NCBI GenBank assembly: GCA_045114775.1
Contig: JBGULC010000044.1
Span: 124,001 to 188,000 of the forward strand
Origin: UBA3792 sp045114775
Lineage (GTDB): Bacteria > Bacillota > Clostridia > Christensenellales > CAG-138
Direction: 5' to 3'
Length of the DNA: 64,000 nucleotides
Position numbers and translations under genes: made by a program. This document shows positions 33,359 through 40,371 of this stretch, one piece after another. The stretch's first letter is position 1. The number at the start of each line of letters is the position of its first letter. The notes beneath the pieces are model-generated. The model was given only the letters and a program-made list of their open reading frames with translations. It was not told where the DNA came from and ran no database searches.

Positions 33359-35407
33359 TTACTTGAATGCAACCATGGTGTTTGCAATCGCCATAGTGGT
33401 CATCAGCATCGCGTTCAGGAAGGCGGGCGTCCAGATATTGCCGGTCTTCTTGTACAGATTGCGGGAGATGATCGCCGCGATCGACAGCGTCGGGATCATG
33501 GCAACAAGTACAATGCCGGACAGTGCGGAACCCGGATGTGCGGAGACGCCGGTCGCAAAGAGCTTGCCGTACTGGTGGATCAGCCACAGCATGCCGCCGC
33601 CCGCGTTGAGCGCGATCGCAAGGAGATATCCCTTGATTCCCTGCATCTTCTCCGTATTCGTGTTGATCGTGATCGCCGCAGTAGAAACGATGTAGAACAG
33701 CAGGAACGTCGGCAGGTACTTGAGGATCGTCGGGACGATGTTGAATTCAAAGGTCTTGAATGCGAAGGTCCAGATACGGAAGTCCGCCTTGAAGATGAGA
33801 TCCATCAGGAACAGGACGCCGTATGCAACCGCGAAGGTGATGATCGCGACAATCAGGGAAACGATGATTGCGAGCGGATTCAGCGCGACGCCGTAATGCC
33901 GGAGTGTGATGCCCTTGTTTGCCTTGTTCGCCACATAGACGACGCTCATGGCGAGCAGCGAAATCGCGGCGCAGCCAAGCGTCCAGTATGCGATGCTGTT
34001 GATGCCGAGCGCGGACCAGTACGTGTTGTCCTGATACATCGGATAGTGTGCGATGAGCGCAAGGCCGACGCCCGCGACCATGACGAAGCAGCTTCCGATC
34101 AGCAGCGGCTTGCGGTTCTGCTTGCCGAGCAAGCTGTAGATGAATCCGACAAGACCCGCGACAGCGAACGCGCATCCCGCATACAGCAGGATATTGACCA
34201 TATCCGACCCGGCGCCGCCGTCCATCAAAGGCGTGAAGAAGATTCCGGGCAGCAGGATCAGGCACAGCAGAAGCGCGAACGTGCCGAACTTGGCGCTTGT
34301 GCCTTCGACCGAGGGCAGCGGCTTCAGCTCCGTTTTCGCTTTATTGAAGAACGGAAGCTCGATGAGAAGTGACGCAACGCCGATGATCAGGAAGACGAAG
34401 CCTACGAGCGCGACGCATTCAAACAGCTCTTTCCACTGCCAGACCTGCGCATTGGGTTCGATTGCTTTGATATCCTTGCTGTAATCCTTGAATGCCTCGG
34501 TATAGAACTCGACGGCGTTTGCGGTCGTGTTTTTGCTGAAGTGGTTCCATGGATGCGTCTGCGCCGGCTCATAGATGATGCGCTTGCCGCCGTCTGAAGT
34601 CTCGTACCAGGTGTCGGCTTTTGCGGATTCCTCCTGCTGCAGGAACGCGAGACCATCCGGTGTGGAGACGTAGTCCTTACGGCGGACCGTACCTGCAGGC
34701 GCATCGGGCGCGTTGAAGAAGAACTCATCGTACTGCGCGGCGACCTTGCCCATCGTACGTCCGCCGCCCAAAGCATCCGCTGCCGCGACGTTGATGCCCA
34801 TCAGCGCCGTATAGGAGAAATCGGAGCCTTCGGTAAGACCGCAGTAGACCTTGCGGATACCGGTTGCCTGGAATTCCTGTTCGTCCATCGCAAGCGCCAT
34901 CGTACTGCCGAAGCCGCCCATCGAGTGACCCGTGACACCGATGATGCCGTTACCTGCCTCGTCCTTCAGAACGTACGGCTGCTCATACATGTAGGCGACG
35001 GCGTCATGCATGGAATTGATCCAGAACGGCGCCCATGCTTTCAGGAATGCCGTGCCGAACGCGCCGTACTGTTCATAAACCTCGTTGTTCAGATCGGAAT
35101 GACCGTGGTCGTACTGGTCGAGCGCGAGCACCACGTATCCGCGGCGCGAAAGCTCGATCGCGTTTGCGTCCTGCATCTCCGCCGAGTTGAGATACCCGTG
35201 CGTTACGATGACCGTCGGACGCGGATCCTCCGCCGAAGCGCCTTTCGGCATATAGAGGAGACCGCTCAGCGTGCCCTTATCTGTTTTGAAACTGATTCGG
35301 CTGACGTTCGTCGCGCCTGCGCCCGAATTGAATACGCTTGCCAGAATGCTGCCAAACAAAATCAATCCGAGACCGATGCAGATCGCGATCAATGCTCTCT
35401 TTTTCAT
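33359..35407 (-). CDS. alpha/beta hydrolase fused to a polytopic membrane domain
   Basis: This 682-residue protein has an N-terminal membrane anchor (residues 4-25), an extracytoplasmic alpha/beta-hydrolase domain (about 45-330) with TVIVTHGYLNSAEMQ, DQYDHGHSD and the nucleophile elbow VTGHSMGGFGS, and then about eight to nine membrane segments (about 350-680). The fusion of a secreted-side hydrolase to a large membrane region is unusual; the membrane part has no recognised family. It is divergent from a MarR regulator, and a perfect palindrome overlaps its transcription start, so it is probably the regulator's target. A lipid or hydrophobic ester substrate is a guess. Confidence 0.83.
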   Translation of the reverse strand: MKKRALIAICIGLGLILFGSILASVFNSGAGATNVSRISFKTDKGTLSGLLYMPKGASAEDPRPTVIVTHGYLNSAEMQDANAIELSRRGYVVLALDQYDHGHSDLNNEVYEQYGAFGTAFLKAWAPFWINSMHDAVAYMYEQPYVLKDEAGNGIIGVTGHSMGGFGSTMALAMDEQEFQATGIRKVYCGLTEGSDFSYTALMGINVAAADALGGGRTMGKVAAQYDEFFFNAPDAPAGTVRRKDYVSTPDGLAFLQQEESAKADTWYETSDGGKRIIYEPAQTHPWNHFSKNTTANAVEFYTEAFKDYSKDIKAIEPNAQVWQWKELFECVALVGFVFLIIGVASLLIELPFFNKAKTELKPLPSVEGTSAKFGTFALLLCLILLPGIFFTPLMDGGAGSDMVNILLYAGCAFAVAGLVGFIYSLLGKQNRKPLLIGSCFVMVAGVGLALIAHYPMYQDNTYWSALGINSIAYWTLGCAAISLLAMSVVYVANKANKGITLRHYGVALNPLAIIVSLIVAIITFAVAYGVLFLMDLIFKADFRIWTFAFKTFEFNIVPTILKYLPTFLLFYIVSTAAITINTNTEKMQGIKGYLLAIALNAGGGMLWLIHQYGKLFATGVSAHPGSALSGIVLVAMIPTLSIAAIISRNLYKKTGNIWTPAFLNAMLMTTMAIANTMVAFK

Positions 35408-35433
35408 TCCTTTTCCTCTCCTTATTCGTAATT

Positions 35434-35452
35434 ATGTTTCCGTCGGAAACAT
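35434..35452. promoter_or_regulatory. perfect 19-bp palindrome, probable MarR operator
   Basis: ATGTTTCCGTCGGAAACAT is a perfect inverted repeat around a central T. It lies just downstream of the minus-strand -10 element, where a bound repressor would block the hydrolase gene. Confidence 0.7.
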
Positions 35453-35461
35453 TACAGATAC

Positions 35462-35490
35462 AGTATATCGGAAAAGTATAATGAATGCAA
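35462..35490 (-). promoter_or_regulatory. promoter of the hydrolase-membrane fusion gene
   Basis: On the minus strand TTGCAT (35490-35485), 17-base spacer, TATACT (35467-35462). The 19-bp palindrome follows 9 bases downstream. Confidence 0.8.
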
Positions 35491-35541
35491 TAGATTTTAT
35501 ATGATATACGGTATTTGTTTACAAAAAGGACTTATATCCTG

Positions 35542-35570
35542 TTGCAGCGACGGTGACTTTCTGATATACT
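35542..35570 (+). promoter_or_regulatory. promoter of the marR-like gene
   Basis: TTGCAG (35542-35547), 17-base spacer, TATACT (35565-35570), then AAAGGAGGGG before the ATG at 35601. Confidence 0.8.
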
Positions 35571-35600
35571 GCACCCGGAGATTCCAAAGGAGGGGTTCTT

Positions 35601-36092
35601 ATGAAGCTTGCATGGATGGGAGAACACCGCGAGATTGTTGAGGCGCTGATCCACTACTGCAACGTTTACGCAGGCGTATACCGGATCGAAAAGATGCATT
35701 TCGAAGGCATTTCCTATTCCTATTCGCAGATCCAGGTGCTGGAGTATCTTCTGGAAAACGAGGAACGCGGTGAGAACATGTCCTCGATCGCGCACCGTCT
35801 CGGAATCACGCGAAGCAATTTCACAAAGATCATCAACCGTCTTGTACAGAAGGGTCTGGTCGAAAAGGATCGCATGCTGGGCAGCAGACGCGATATCAGC
35901 GTCTGTGTAAACGAACTCGGCCGCAGGCTCTATGACGATTATGCAAAGGGCGTGCTGAAGCGGCATTTCGAGCCGATGTTCCGCGATCTTGACAAGCTAT
36001 CCCCCGAAGCGCGTACCTATGTGCGCGACGCGCTCCTGGACGCTATGAAAGGACGTGCCGCAAAAACGGATTCTTCCGAACAATCGAAGTGA
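35601..36092 (+). CDS. MarR family transcriptional regulator
   Basis: This 163-residue protein has the MarR winged-helix fold: a dimerisation helix, then SYSQIQVLEYLLENE, the recognition region MSSIAHRLGITRSNFTKIINRL, given in parts here, and the wing KDRMLGSRRDISVCVNELG. The C-terminal helices (LDKLSPEARTYVRDALLDAM) complete the dimer. MarR proteins are ligand-responsive repressors. It is divergent from the hydrolase-membrane fusion gene and its probable operator is the palindrome at 35434. The ligand may be a hydrophobic compound or a fatty acid. Confidence 0.92.
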   Translation: MKLAWMGEHREIVEALIHYCNVYAGVYRIEKMHFEGISYSYSQIQVLEYLLENEERGENMSSIAHRLGITRSNFTKIINRLVQKGLVEKDRMLGSRRDISVCVNELGRRLYDDYAKGVLKRHFEPMFRDLDKLSPEARTYVRDALLDAMKGRAAKTDSSEQSK

Positions 36093-36209
36093 TCCGGATC
36101 GAACGGGTCTCCTTTAGAATCGCAGAAGCCGTATGCGGTCAAGTCCCGATCGTTCAACAACCAAAAGTGGGACGAGTGTTGATAACGGATTTATCCGCAA
36201 GCGATTGGT

Positions 36210-36362
36210 AGCGCAGTGGAGTCGTAGCGAGGGCGTTTACAACCGAGCAGGCGAAGCAAGCGTGATCGCTTGCGGAAAGGAGTCGCAGCGGAACAAAGCG
36301 TCGCGATGACTTGTTTGTGAAACAAAAAAGTCGTCGCAAGCCAAGTGAAGCTTGCGACGACG
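36210..36362 (-). repeat. tRNA-Leu-linked dispersed repeat, copy 2
   Basis: Shares with copy 1 (11128-11340) two identical blocks at 36227-36249 (23 bases) and 36256-36282 (27 bases) and a related terminator hairpin. Copy 2 has 6 bases between the blocks where copy 1 has 65. The upstream stretch 36093-36209 after marR holds no gene that can be supported. Here the repeat abuts a duplicated tRNA 3' end (36363-36382) instead of an intact tRNA. Confidence 0.75.
36324..36361 (-). terminator. terminator hairpin within repeat copy 2
   Basis: On the minus strand GTCGTCGCAAGC pairs perfectly with GCTTGCGACGAC around an 8-base loop, followed by TTTTTT. It follows the duplicated tRNA 3' fragment directly, so it was probably the original tRNA-Leu(GAG) terminator. 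Confidence 0.85.
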
Positions 36363-36382
36363 TGGTGCGGCAGATGGGACTT
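36363..36382 (-). repeat. duplicated 3' end of tRNA-Leu(GAG), attachment-site-like
   Basis: TGGTGCGGCAGATGGGACTT is identical to 36558-36577, which is the 3' 20 bases (including CCA) of tRNA-Leu(GAG). The two copies are 195 bases apart in direct orientation. The spacer 36383-36557 contains an inverted repeat CTTTGCGGC (36383-36391) / GCCGCAAAG (36442-36450), a strong hairpin at 36460-36490 and the tRNA terminator. No gene is present. Confidence 0.8.
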
Positions 36383-36520
36383 CTTTGCGGCTTTAGATTC
36401 GGCGTCTCTCGTTTGCGCTCCGCGCTTCACGTTCGCGCCTCGCCGCAAAGCCGTGGCTCCGTCGTCTTTTCGTCCACCGGACGGACGACGTCGCCCTTCA
36501 AGTCCCTTCCATCTATACCA

Positions 36521-36557
36521 AAAACAAATACCACCCGCAAGGGGTGGTATTTGTTTT
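36521..36557 (-). terminator. terminator of tRNA-Leu(GAG)
   Basis: On the minus strand AAATACCACCC pairs with GGGTGGTATTT around CTTGC, then GTTTTTGG. It starts directly after the tRNA CCA. The inverted repeat extends outward on both sides through the A/T runs. Confidence 0.85.
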
Positions 36558-36640
36558 TGGTGCGGCAGATGGGACTTGAACCCATACGCCTGCGCACACG
36601 CACCTCAAACGTGCCTGTCTGCCAATTCCAGCACTGCCGC
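36558..36640 (-). tRNA. tRNA-Leu (anticodon GAG)
   Basis: An 83-base class II tRNA with encoded CCA. The acceptor GCGGCAG pairs with CTGCCGC. The anticodon stem CACGT/GCGTG encloses TTGAGGT, giving anticodon GAG (reads CUC/CUU). The variable arm and T-arm are intact. Confidence 0.95.
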
Positions 36641-36649
36641 GCATCGTGT

Positions 36650-36678
36650 ATTATACGATGTGCATTCGAAAAAGTCAA
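36650..36678 (-). promoter_or_regulatory. promoter of tRNA-Leu(GAG)
   Basis: On the minus strand TTGACT (36678-36673), 17-base spacer, TATAAT (36655-36650), 9 bases upstream of the tRNA. Confidence 0.88.
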
Positions 36679-36717
36679 CCCCTGATTTTGCGGTTTTCCG
36701 AAAGATTTTTCATTTGC

Positions 36718-36746
36718 TTGCCCTCCCCTTTCCCTCGTGCTATAAT
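36718..36746 (+). promoter_or_regulatory. promoter giving a probably leaderless glycosylase mRNA
   Basis: TTGCCC (36718-36723), 17-base spacer, TATAAT (36741-36746). Only 6 bases separate the -10 from the ATG at 36753, so transcription should start at or next to the start codon. No Shine-Dalgarno is present. Confidence 0.75.
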
Positions 36747-36752
36747 ACATCT

Positions 36753-37244
36753 ATGCAGCGTATTGAGATCATACATCCCTTTCCGCCGTTCTACCGGCCG
36801 GATTCGCACATCCTGATCCTCGGCAGCTTTCCCTCGGTCAAATCCCGGGAACAGATGTTCTTTTACGGGCATCCGCATAACCGCTTCTGGCGGGTGCTCG
36901 CCGCGGTTTTTGAGGACGCCGTGCCCGCTTCGATCCCCGAGAAGCAGGCCTTTCTTGCGCGCAATCACGTCGCGCTGTGGGACAGCATCGGCCGCTGTTC
37001 CATCGAGGGCAGTTCGGACAGCTCGATCCGCGACGTCGTGCCGAACGATCTTTCCGTGATCCTGAACGCCGCGCCGATCGCCGCGATCTTCTGCAACGGC
37101 AAACAATCCTTTGATTGTTACAATCGGTATATCCTTCCTACCCTCGGTCAAAAAGCTTCTCTCCTTCCGTCCACCAGCCCCGCCAACGCCGCATGGGGCT
37201 TTGAACGGCTTGTCGCAGAATGGCGTCGGATCCTCTTTTACTGA
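36753..37244 (+). CDS. DNA-deoxyinosine glycosylase (uracil-DNA glycosylase superfamily)
   Basis: This 163-residue protein belongs to the UDG superfamily branch of hypoxanthine/deoxyinosine glycosylases. Family marks are HILILGSFPSVKSREQMFFY near residue 20, GHPHNRFWRVL, NHVALWDSIG and the C-terminal LPSTSPANAAW. It would remove deaminated bases from DNA to start base-excision repair. The ATG at 36753 is chosen because the family motif begins shortly after it; the upstream open frame crosses the tRNA. The start lacks a ribosome-binding site and seems leaderless. Confidence 0.9.
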   Translation: MQRIEIIHPFPPFYRPDSHILILGSFPSVKSREQMFFYGHPHNRFWRVLAAVFEDAVPASIPEKQAFLARNHVALWDSIGRCSIEGSSDSSIRDVVPNDLSVILNAAPIAAIFCNGKQSFDCYNRYILPTLGQKASLLPSTSPANAAWGFERLVAEWRRILFY

Positions 37245-37288
37245 TCCATTACGCATAAAATATATTGCACGGTTTGTTTAAATTTTCC

Positions 37289-37316
37289 TTGAAAAAACCT
37301 TTTCTTATGCTATAAT
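37289..37316 (+). promoter_or_regulatory. promoter of the GT4-PlsC pair
   Basis: TTGAAA (37289-37294), 16-base spacer, TATAAT (37311-37316), then GAAGGGG before the ATG at 37353. Confidence 0.8.
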
Positions 37317-37352
37317 GTTTCCATTGTCTGGATTTTTGAAGGGGTAATTTGT

Positions 37353-38495
37353 ATGAACATTACCGTTGTGTGCGACGTGCTCGGGGAAGCGAATAACGGC
37401 ACGACGATCGCAGCGCTGAATCTGATCCGTGCCATGAAGGAACGCGGGCACAGCGTCCGTGTAGTCTGCCCGGATCAGAACCGCAAGGATCAGGATGGCT
37501 TCTACATCGTTCCGACGCTCAACCTCGGTCCGCTGAACGGATATCTCAAAAAGAACGGCGTTACGATCGCCCGTCCCGACGCGAAGATTATCAGCGAAGC
37601 GATCGAAGGAGCGGATGTCGTGCATTTCATGACGCCGTTTTCCCTGTCCCGCAAGGCGATCAAGCTTGCAAAGAAGAAAGACATTCCGCTGACTGCAGGA
37701 TTTCACTGCCAGGCGGAAAATTTCACCTCGCACCTGTTTCTGAAGGATTCCAAGATCATCAACCGACTGTTCTACCACACGATCTGGGGCATCGCGTATC
37801 ACAACTGTACGCGCATCCACTACCCCACGCAGTTCATCCGTGACACCTTTGAGCACACAATCCGCCGCGAGACGCCGGGCGTTGTGATCAGCAACGGCGT
37901 GAACAAGGCGTTTCATCCGGTCGAGGTCGAGCCGGATCCGAAATACGAAGGCAAGATCGTGATCCAGTTCACCGGGCGGCTCAGCAAGGAAAAAACGCAT
38001 AAAGTCCTGATCGACGCGGTAGCGCTCTCGAAATACCGCGATCGGATCCAGCTCGTTTTCGCAGGCATCGGACCGCTGCACGATAAGCTCGAAAAGCGCG
38101 GACGGAAGCTCAAAAATCCGCCCGAATTCCATTTCTTCTCACGGGAAGAGCTTGTGAAGCAGCTCAACCGCGCGTATCTGTACGTGCATCCCGCCGAGAT
38201 CGAGATCGAAGCGATCGCCTGTCTCGAAGCCATCGCCTGCGGACTTGTTCCGGTCATCGCGAACTCGCCGCGAAGCGCGACGCGCTACTTTGCGCTCGAC
38301 GAACGCAATCTGTTCCACAACAAGGACGCGAAGGACCTCGCGAAGCGCATCGACTACTGGATCGAGCATCCTGAAGAGAAAGAAGCGCTTGCAGAGCGTT
38401 ACAAGGGCTTCGTGGAACAGCACGAATACGAACACTGCATGGACCGGATGGCCGAAATGCTGTCCGACGCGGTAAAGGAGCATCAGCATGAGTAA
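37353..38495 (+). CDS. glycosyltransferase family 4 protein, probable glycolipid synthesis
   Basis: This 380-residue GT-B enzyme has the N-terminal NNGTTIAALNLIRAMKERGH, the donor-binding FTGRLSKEKTHKVLIDA and the E-x7-E motif in EIEAIACLEAIACGLVP. It is distinct from the GT4 at 30706. It overlaps a PlsC-like acyltransferase gene by 8 bases; the pairing suggests a glycolipid that is glycosylated and acylated at the inner membrane face (inference). The family is certain; donor and acceptor are not. Confidence 0.9.
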   Translation: MNITVVCDVLGEANNGTTIAALNLIRAMKERGHSVRVVCPDQNRKDQDGFYIVPTLNLGPLNGYLKKNGVTIARPDAKIISEAIEGADVVHFMTPFSLSRKAIKLAKKKDIPLTAGFHCQAENFTSHLFLKDSKIINRLFYHTIWGIAYHNCTRIHYPTQFIRDTFEHTIRRETPGVVISNGVNKAFHPVEVEPDPKYEGKIVIQFTGRLSKEKTHKVLIDAVALSKYRDRIQLVFAGIGPLHDKLEKRGRKLKNPPEFHFFSREELVKQLNRAYLYVHPAEIEIEAIACLEAIACGLVPVIANSPRSATRYFALDERNLFHNKDAKDLAKRIDYWIEHPEEKEALAERYKGFVEQHEYEHCMDRMAEMLSDAVKEHQHE

Positions 38496-39294
38496 GATCC
38501 ATGAACCGAAGCGCGTCATCTACTACAAGGACGCCGCAAGCGAAGACTATGCGGGTACGAATATCGACACCAAATCCGTCGGCGCGGATTTTCCGTTCGC
38601 CCCGATCGGCGTGATCTGGAAGTTTTTCGCGTTCATCGCGTACTATGTGATCGCGATCCCGCTTGTGTTCTTCTACTGCTACGTCGTCTGCGGCTTCCGT
38701 GTGAAGAACCGCAAGGCGACAAAAAAGATCCGCAAGGGCGGCTTCTTCCTCTACGCGAACCACTCGCACTTCACCGACGCGTTTCTTGCGCCGATCGTGG
38801 CGTTCCCGAAGCGCGCGTACGTGATCGTCGGGCCCGATACCGTCTCCATCAAGGGTCTCAGAAGCTTTGTGCAGATGGTCGGCGCGATCCCGATCCCGCA
38901 GGGGCTTCGCGGCATGGCGTCGTTTCTGGATGCGATCCGGCTCCGCACAGAGGAAAAATGCTGCATCAGCGTATTCCCCGAGGCGCACATCTGGAATTAC
39001 TGCACGTTCCTGCGTCCGATGAAAAGCGGTTCGTTCCGCTACCCCGTGCATCTCGGCGTGCCGAGCGTTGCGGTCGCGGTGACCTATCAGCAGCGGAAGC
39101 TGTCCTTTATCAAGCATCCTAAGCGCACGGTCTACATCTCCGATCCGTTCTTCCCGGACGAAACGCTTTCCCCGAAGGAGGCGCAGCACAAGCTGCAGAA
39201 CGAGGTAGAGACGTTCCTCAAGGACAAGCTCGAAACCTATTCCACCTATAAATACTTCGACTACCGCAAGTCGGAGGAAAACGAGAACGCCTGA
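38488..39294 (+). CDS. PlsC-like 1-acylglycerol-3-phosphate acyltransferase family protein
   Basis: This 268-residue protein has one membrane segment (about 43-66) and a PlsC acyltransferase domain: block I FFLYANHSHFTDAFLAP (the family His-x4-Asp), block III-like VFPEAHIWNYCTFLRP and a preceding IPIPQGLRGM. The usual block III EG reads EA (PEAH), a common variant in clostridial paralogues. It may acylate a glycolipid made by the coupled GT4 or lysophosphatidate. Its stop codon lies in the terminator stem. Confidence 0.88.
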   Translation: MSKIHEPKRVIYYKDAASEDYAGTNIDTKSVGADFPFAPIGVIWKFFAFIAYYVIAIPLVFFYCYVVCGFRVKNRKATKKIRKGGFFLYANHSHFTDAFLAPIVAFPKRAYVIVGPDTVSIKGLRSFVQMVGAIPIPQGLRGMASFLDAIRLRTEEKCCISVFPEAHIWNYCTFLRPMKSGSFRYPVHLGVPSVAVAVTYQQRKLSFIKHPKRTVYISDPFFPDETLSPKEAQHKLQNEVETFLKDKLETYSTYKYFDYRKSEENENA

Positions 39295-39308
39295 GGGCGT
39301 TCTTTTTT
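39284..39308 (+). terminator. terminator overlapping the plsC-like stop codon
   Basis: GAACGCC, TGA, GGGCGTTC, then TTTTTT. The stop codon TGA (39292-39294) forms the loop. Confidence 0.85.
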
Positions 39309-39329
39309 GTGTCCGAGAAGGTGTGGCGC

Positions 39330-39358
39330 TTGCGTTTTTTTCGGGTGTTTAGTATAAT
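39330..39358 (+). promoter_or_regulatory. promoter of the galactose operon
   Basis: TTGCGT (39330-39335), 17-base spacer, TATAAT (39353-39358). The -10 is embedded in an inverted repeat. Confidence 0.75.
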
Positions 39359-39364
39359 AAACAC
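39345..39364. promoter_or_regulatory. inverted repeat over the galactose promoter -10, probable operator
   Basis: GTGTTTA (39345-39351), GTATAA, TAAACAC (39358-39364): 7-bp perfect arms centred on the -10 element. A repressor bound here would exclude RNA polymerase. No regulator gene is adjacent. Confidence 0.55.
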
Positions 39365-39388
39365 ATCATTCTATAGGGAGCATTTCGT

Positions 39389-40363
39389 ATGGTCACAAAA
39401 ACGCCTTTCGGCGAAACGAAGAACGGGATCCCGGTCTCCGCGTATACGATCACAAACGGTCGCGGGATCGCCGTCACCGTGCTCGATTACGGCGCGACGC
39501 TGCAATCGGTCGTACTGCCGCATAGAGGCGAACGCGTGGATATTTTGCTCGGATACGATACGATCGAAGAATACGAAAGTAACGACGGCTATCTCGGCGC
39601 ATCGATCGGTCGGTTTGCCGGGCGAATTCCGGATTCGATCCTTCGGATCGGAGAACGAACCTTCCCTGTGACCCCCAACGAAGGCAAAAACCAGCTGCAC
39701 GGCGGTCCGTGCGGCTTTGACAAACATGTCTGGACGGCCGAAACGGACGAAGACTCGATAACGTTTGTCGTCGATTCATCGGACGCGGACCAGGGATTCC
39801 CCGGAGTCTGCCGCTGTTATGCGACCTATGCGCTTTCGGGCGACACGCTGACGCTGACCTATCGCGGCGTATCGGACCGCGTGACCGCATGGAATCCGAC
39901 CAACCACGCGTACTGGAACCTGAACGGGCACGATGCGGGCGATACGCGAAAGCATCTCCTTGAGATCCCCGCGGAACGTTTCGTGCCGGTCGGCCCCGAT
40001 ATGATCCCCTTGGACGGCGAAACGAACGTCGGCGGCACTCGATTTGATTTTCGCGCACTGCGCGAGATCGGCGGCGCGTACGACAACAGCTTTGTTCTTT
40101 CCGGAAATCCGATCCGACTTTTGGGCAATCGCGGCGTCGGGCTGGAGATCACAACAGACTGCGCCGCCGTCCAGTTCTACAACGCGGAGTTTCTCGGAAG
40201 CCGCTGCGGCAAGGGCTGCGCGGTCTATCGACCCTTCGGCGCTGTATGTCTGGAAACGGAAGGACGTCAGACGATGCGAAGCGCGTCTGTGTCCGTAGAA
40301 AACGTCCTGTGCCCCGACAAGGAAAAAACACGCACAACAAGAATTCGTTTGATATTTGAATAG
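39389..40363 (+). CDS. galM: aldose 1-epimerase (galactose mutarotase)
   Basis: This 324-residue enzyme interconverts alpha and beta anomers of galactose or glucose. Visible motifs: VTVLDYGATLQSVVLP near the N-terminus, YLGASIGRFAGRI, NQLHGGPCGFDKHVW (first catalytic-site His), NPTNHAYWNLNG (second His) and the late Glu in CLETEGRQTM. GGGAG lies before the ATG. It is the first gene of a three-gene galactose operon with galK and an MFS transporter, spaced by 8 and 3 bases. Confidence 0.94.
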   Translation: MVTKTPFGETKNGIPVSAYTITNGRGIAVTVLDYGATLQSVVLPHRGERVDILLGYDTIEEYESNDGYLGASIGRFAGRIPDSILRIGERTFPVTPNEGKNQLHGGPCGFDKHVWTAETDEDSITFVVDSSDADQGFPGVCRCYATYALSGDTLTLTYRGVSDRVTAWNPTNHAYWNLNGHDAGDTRKHLLEIPAERFVPVGPDMIPLDGETNVGGTRFDFRALREIGGAYDNSFVLSGNPIRLLGNRGVGLEITTDCAAVQFYNAEFLGSRCGKGCAVYRPFGAVCLETEGRQTMRSASVSVENVLCPDKEKTRTTRIRLIFE

Positions 40364-40371
40364 GAGGCAGT

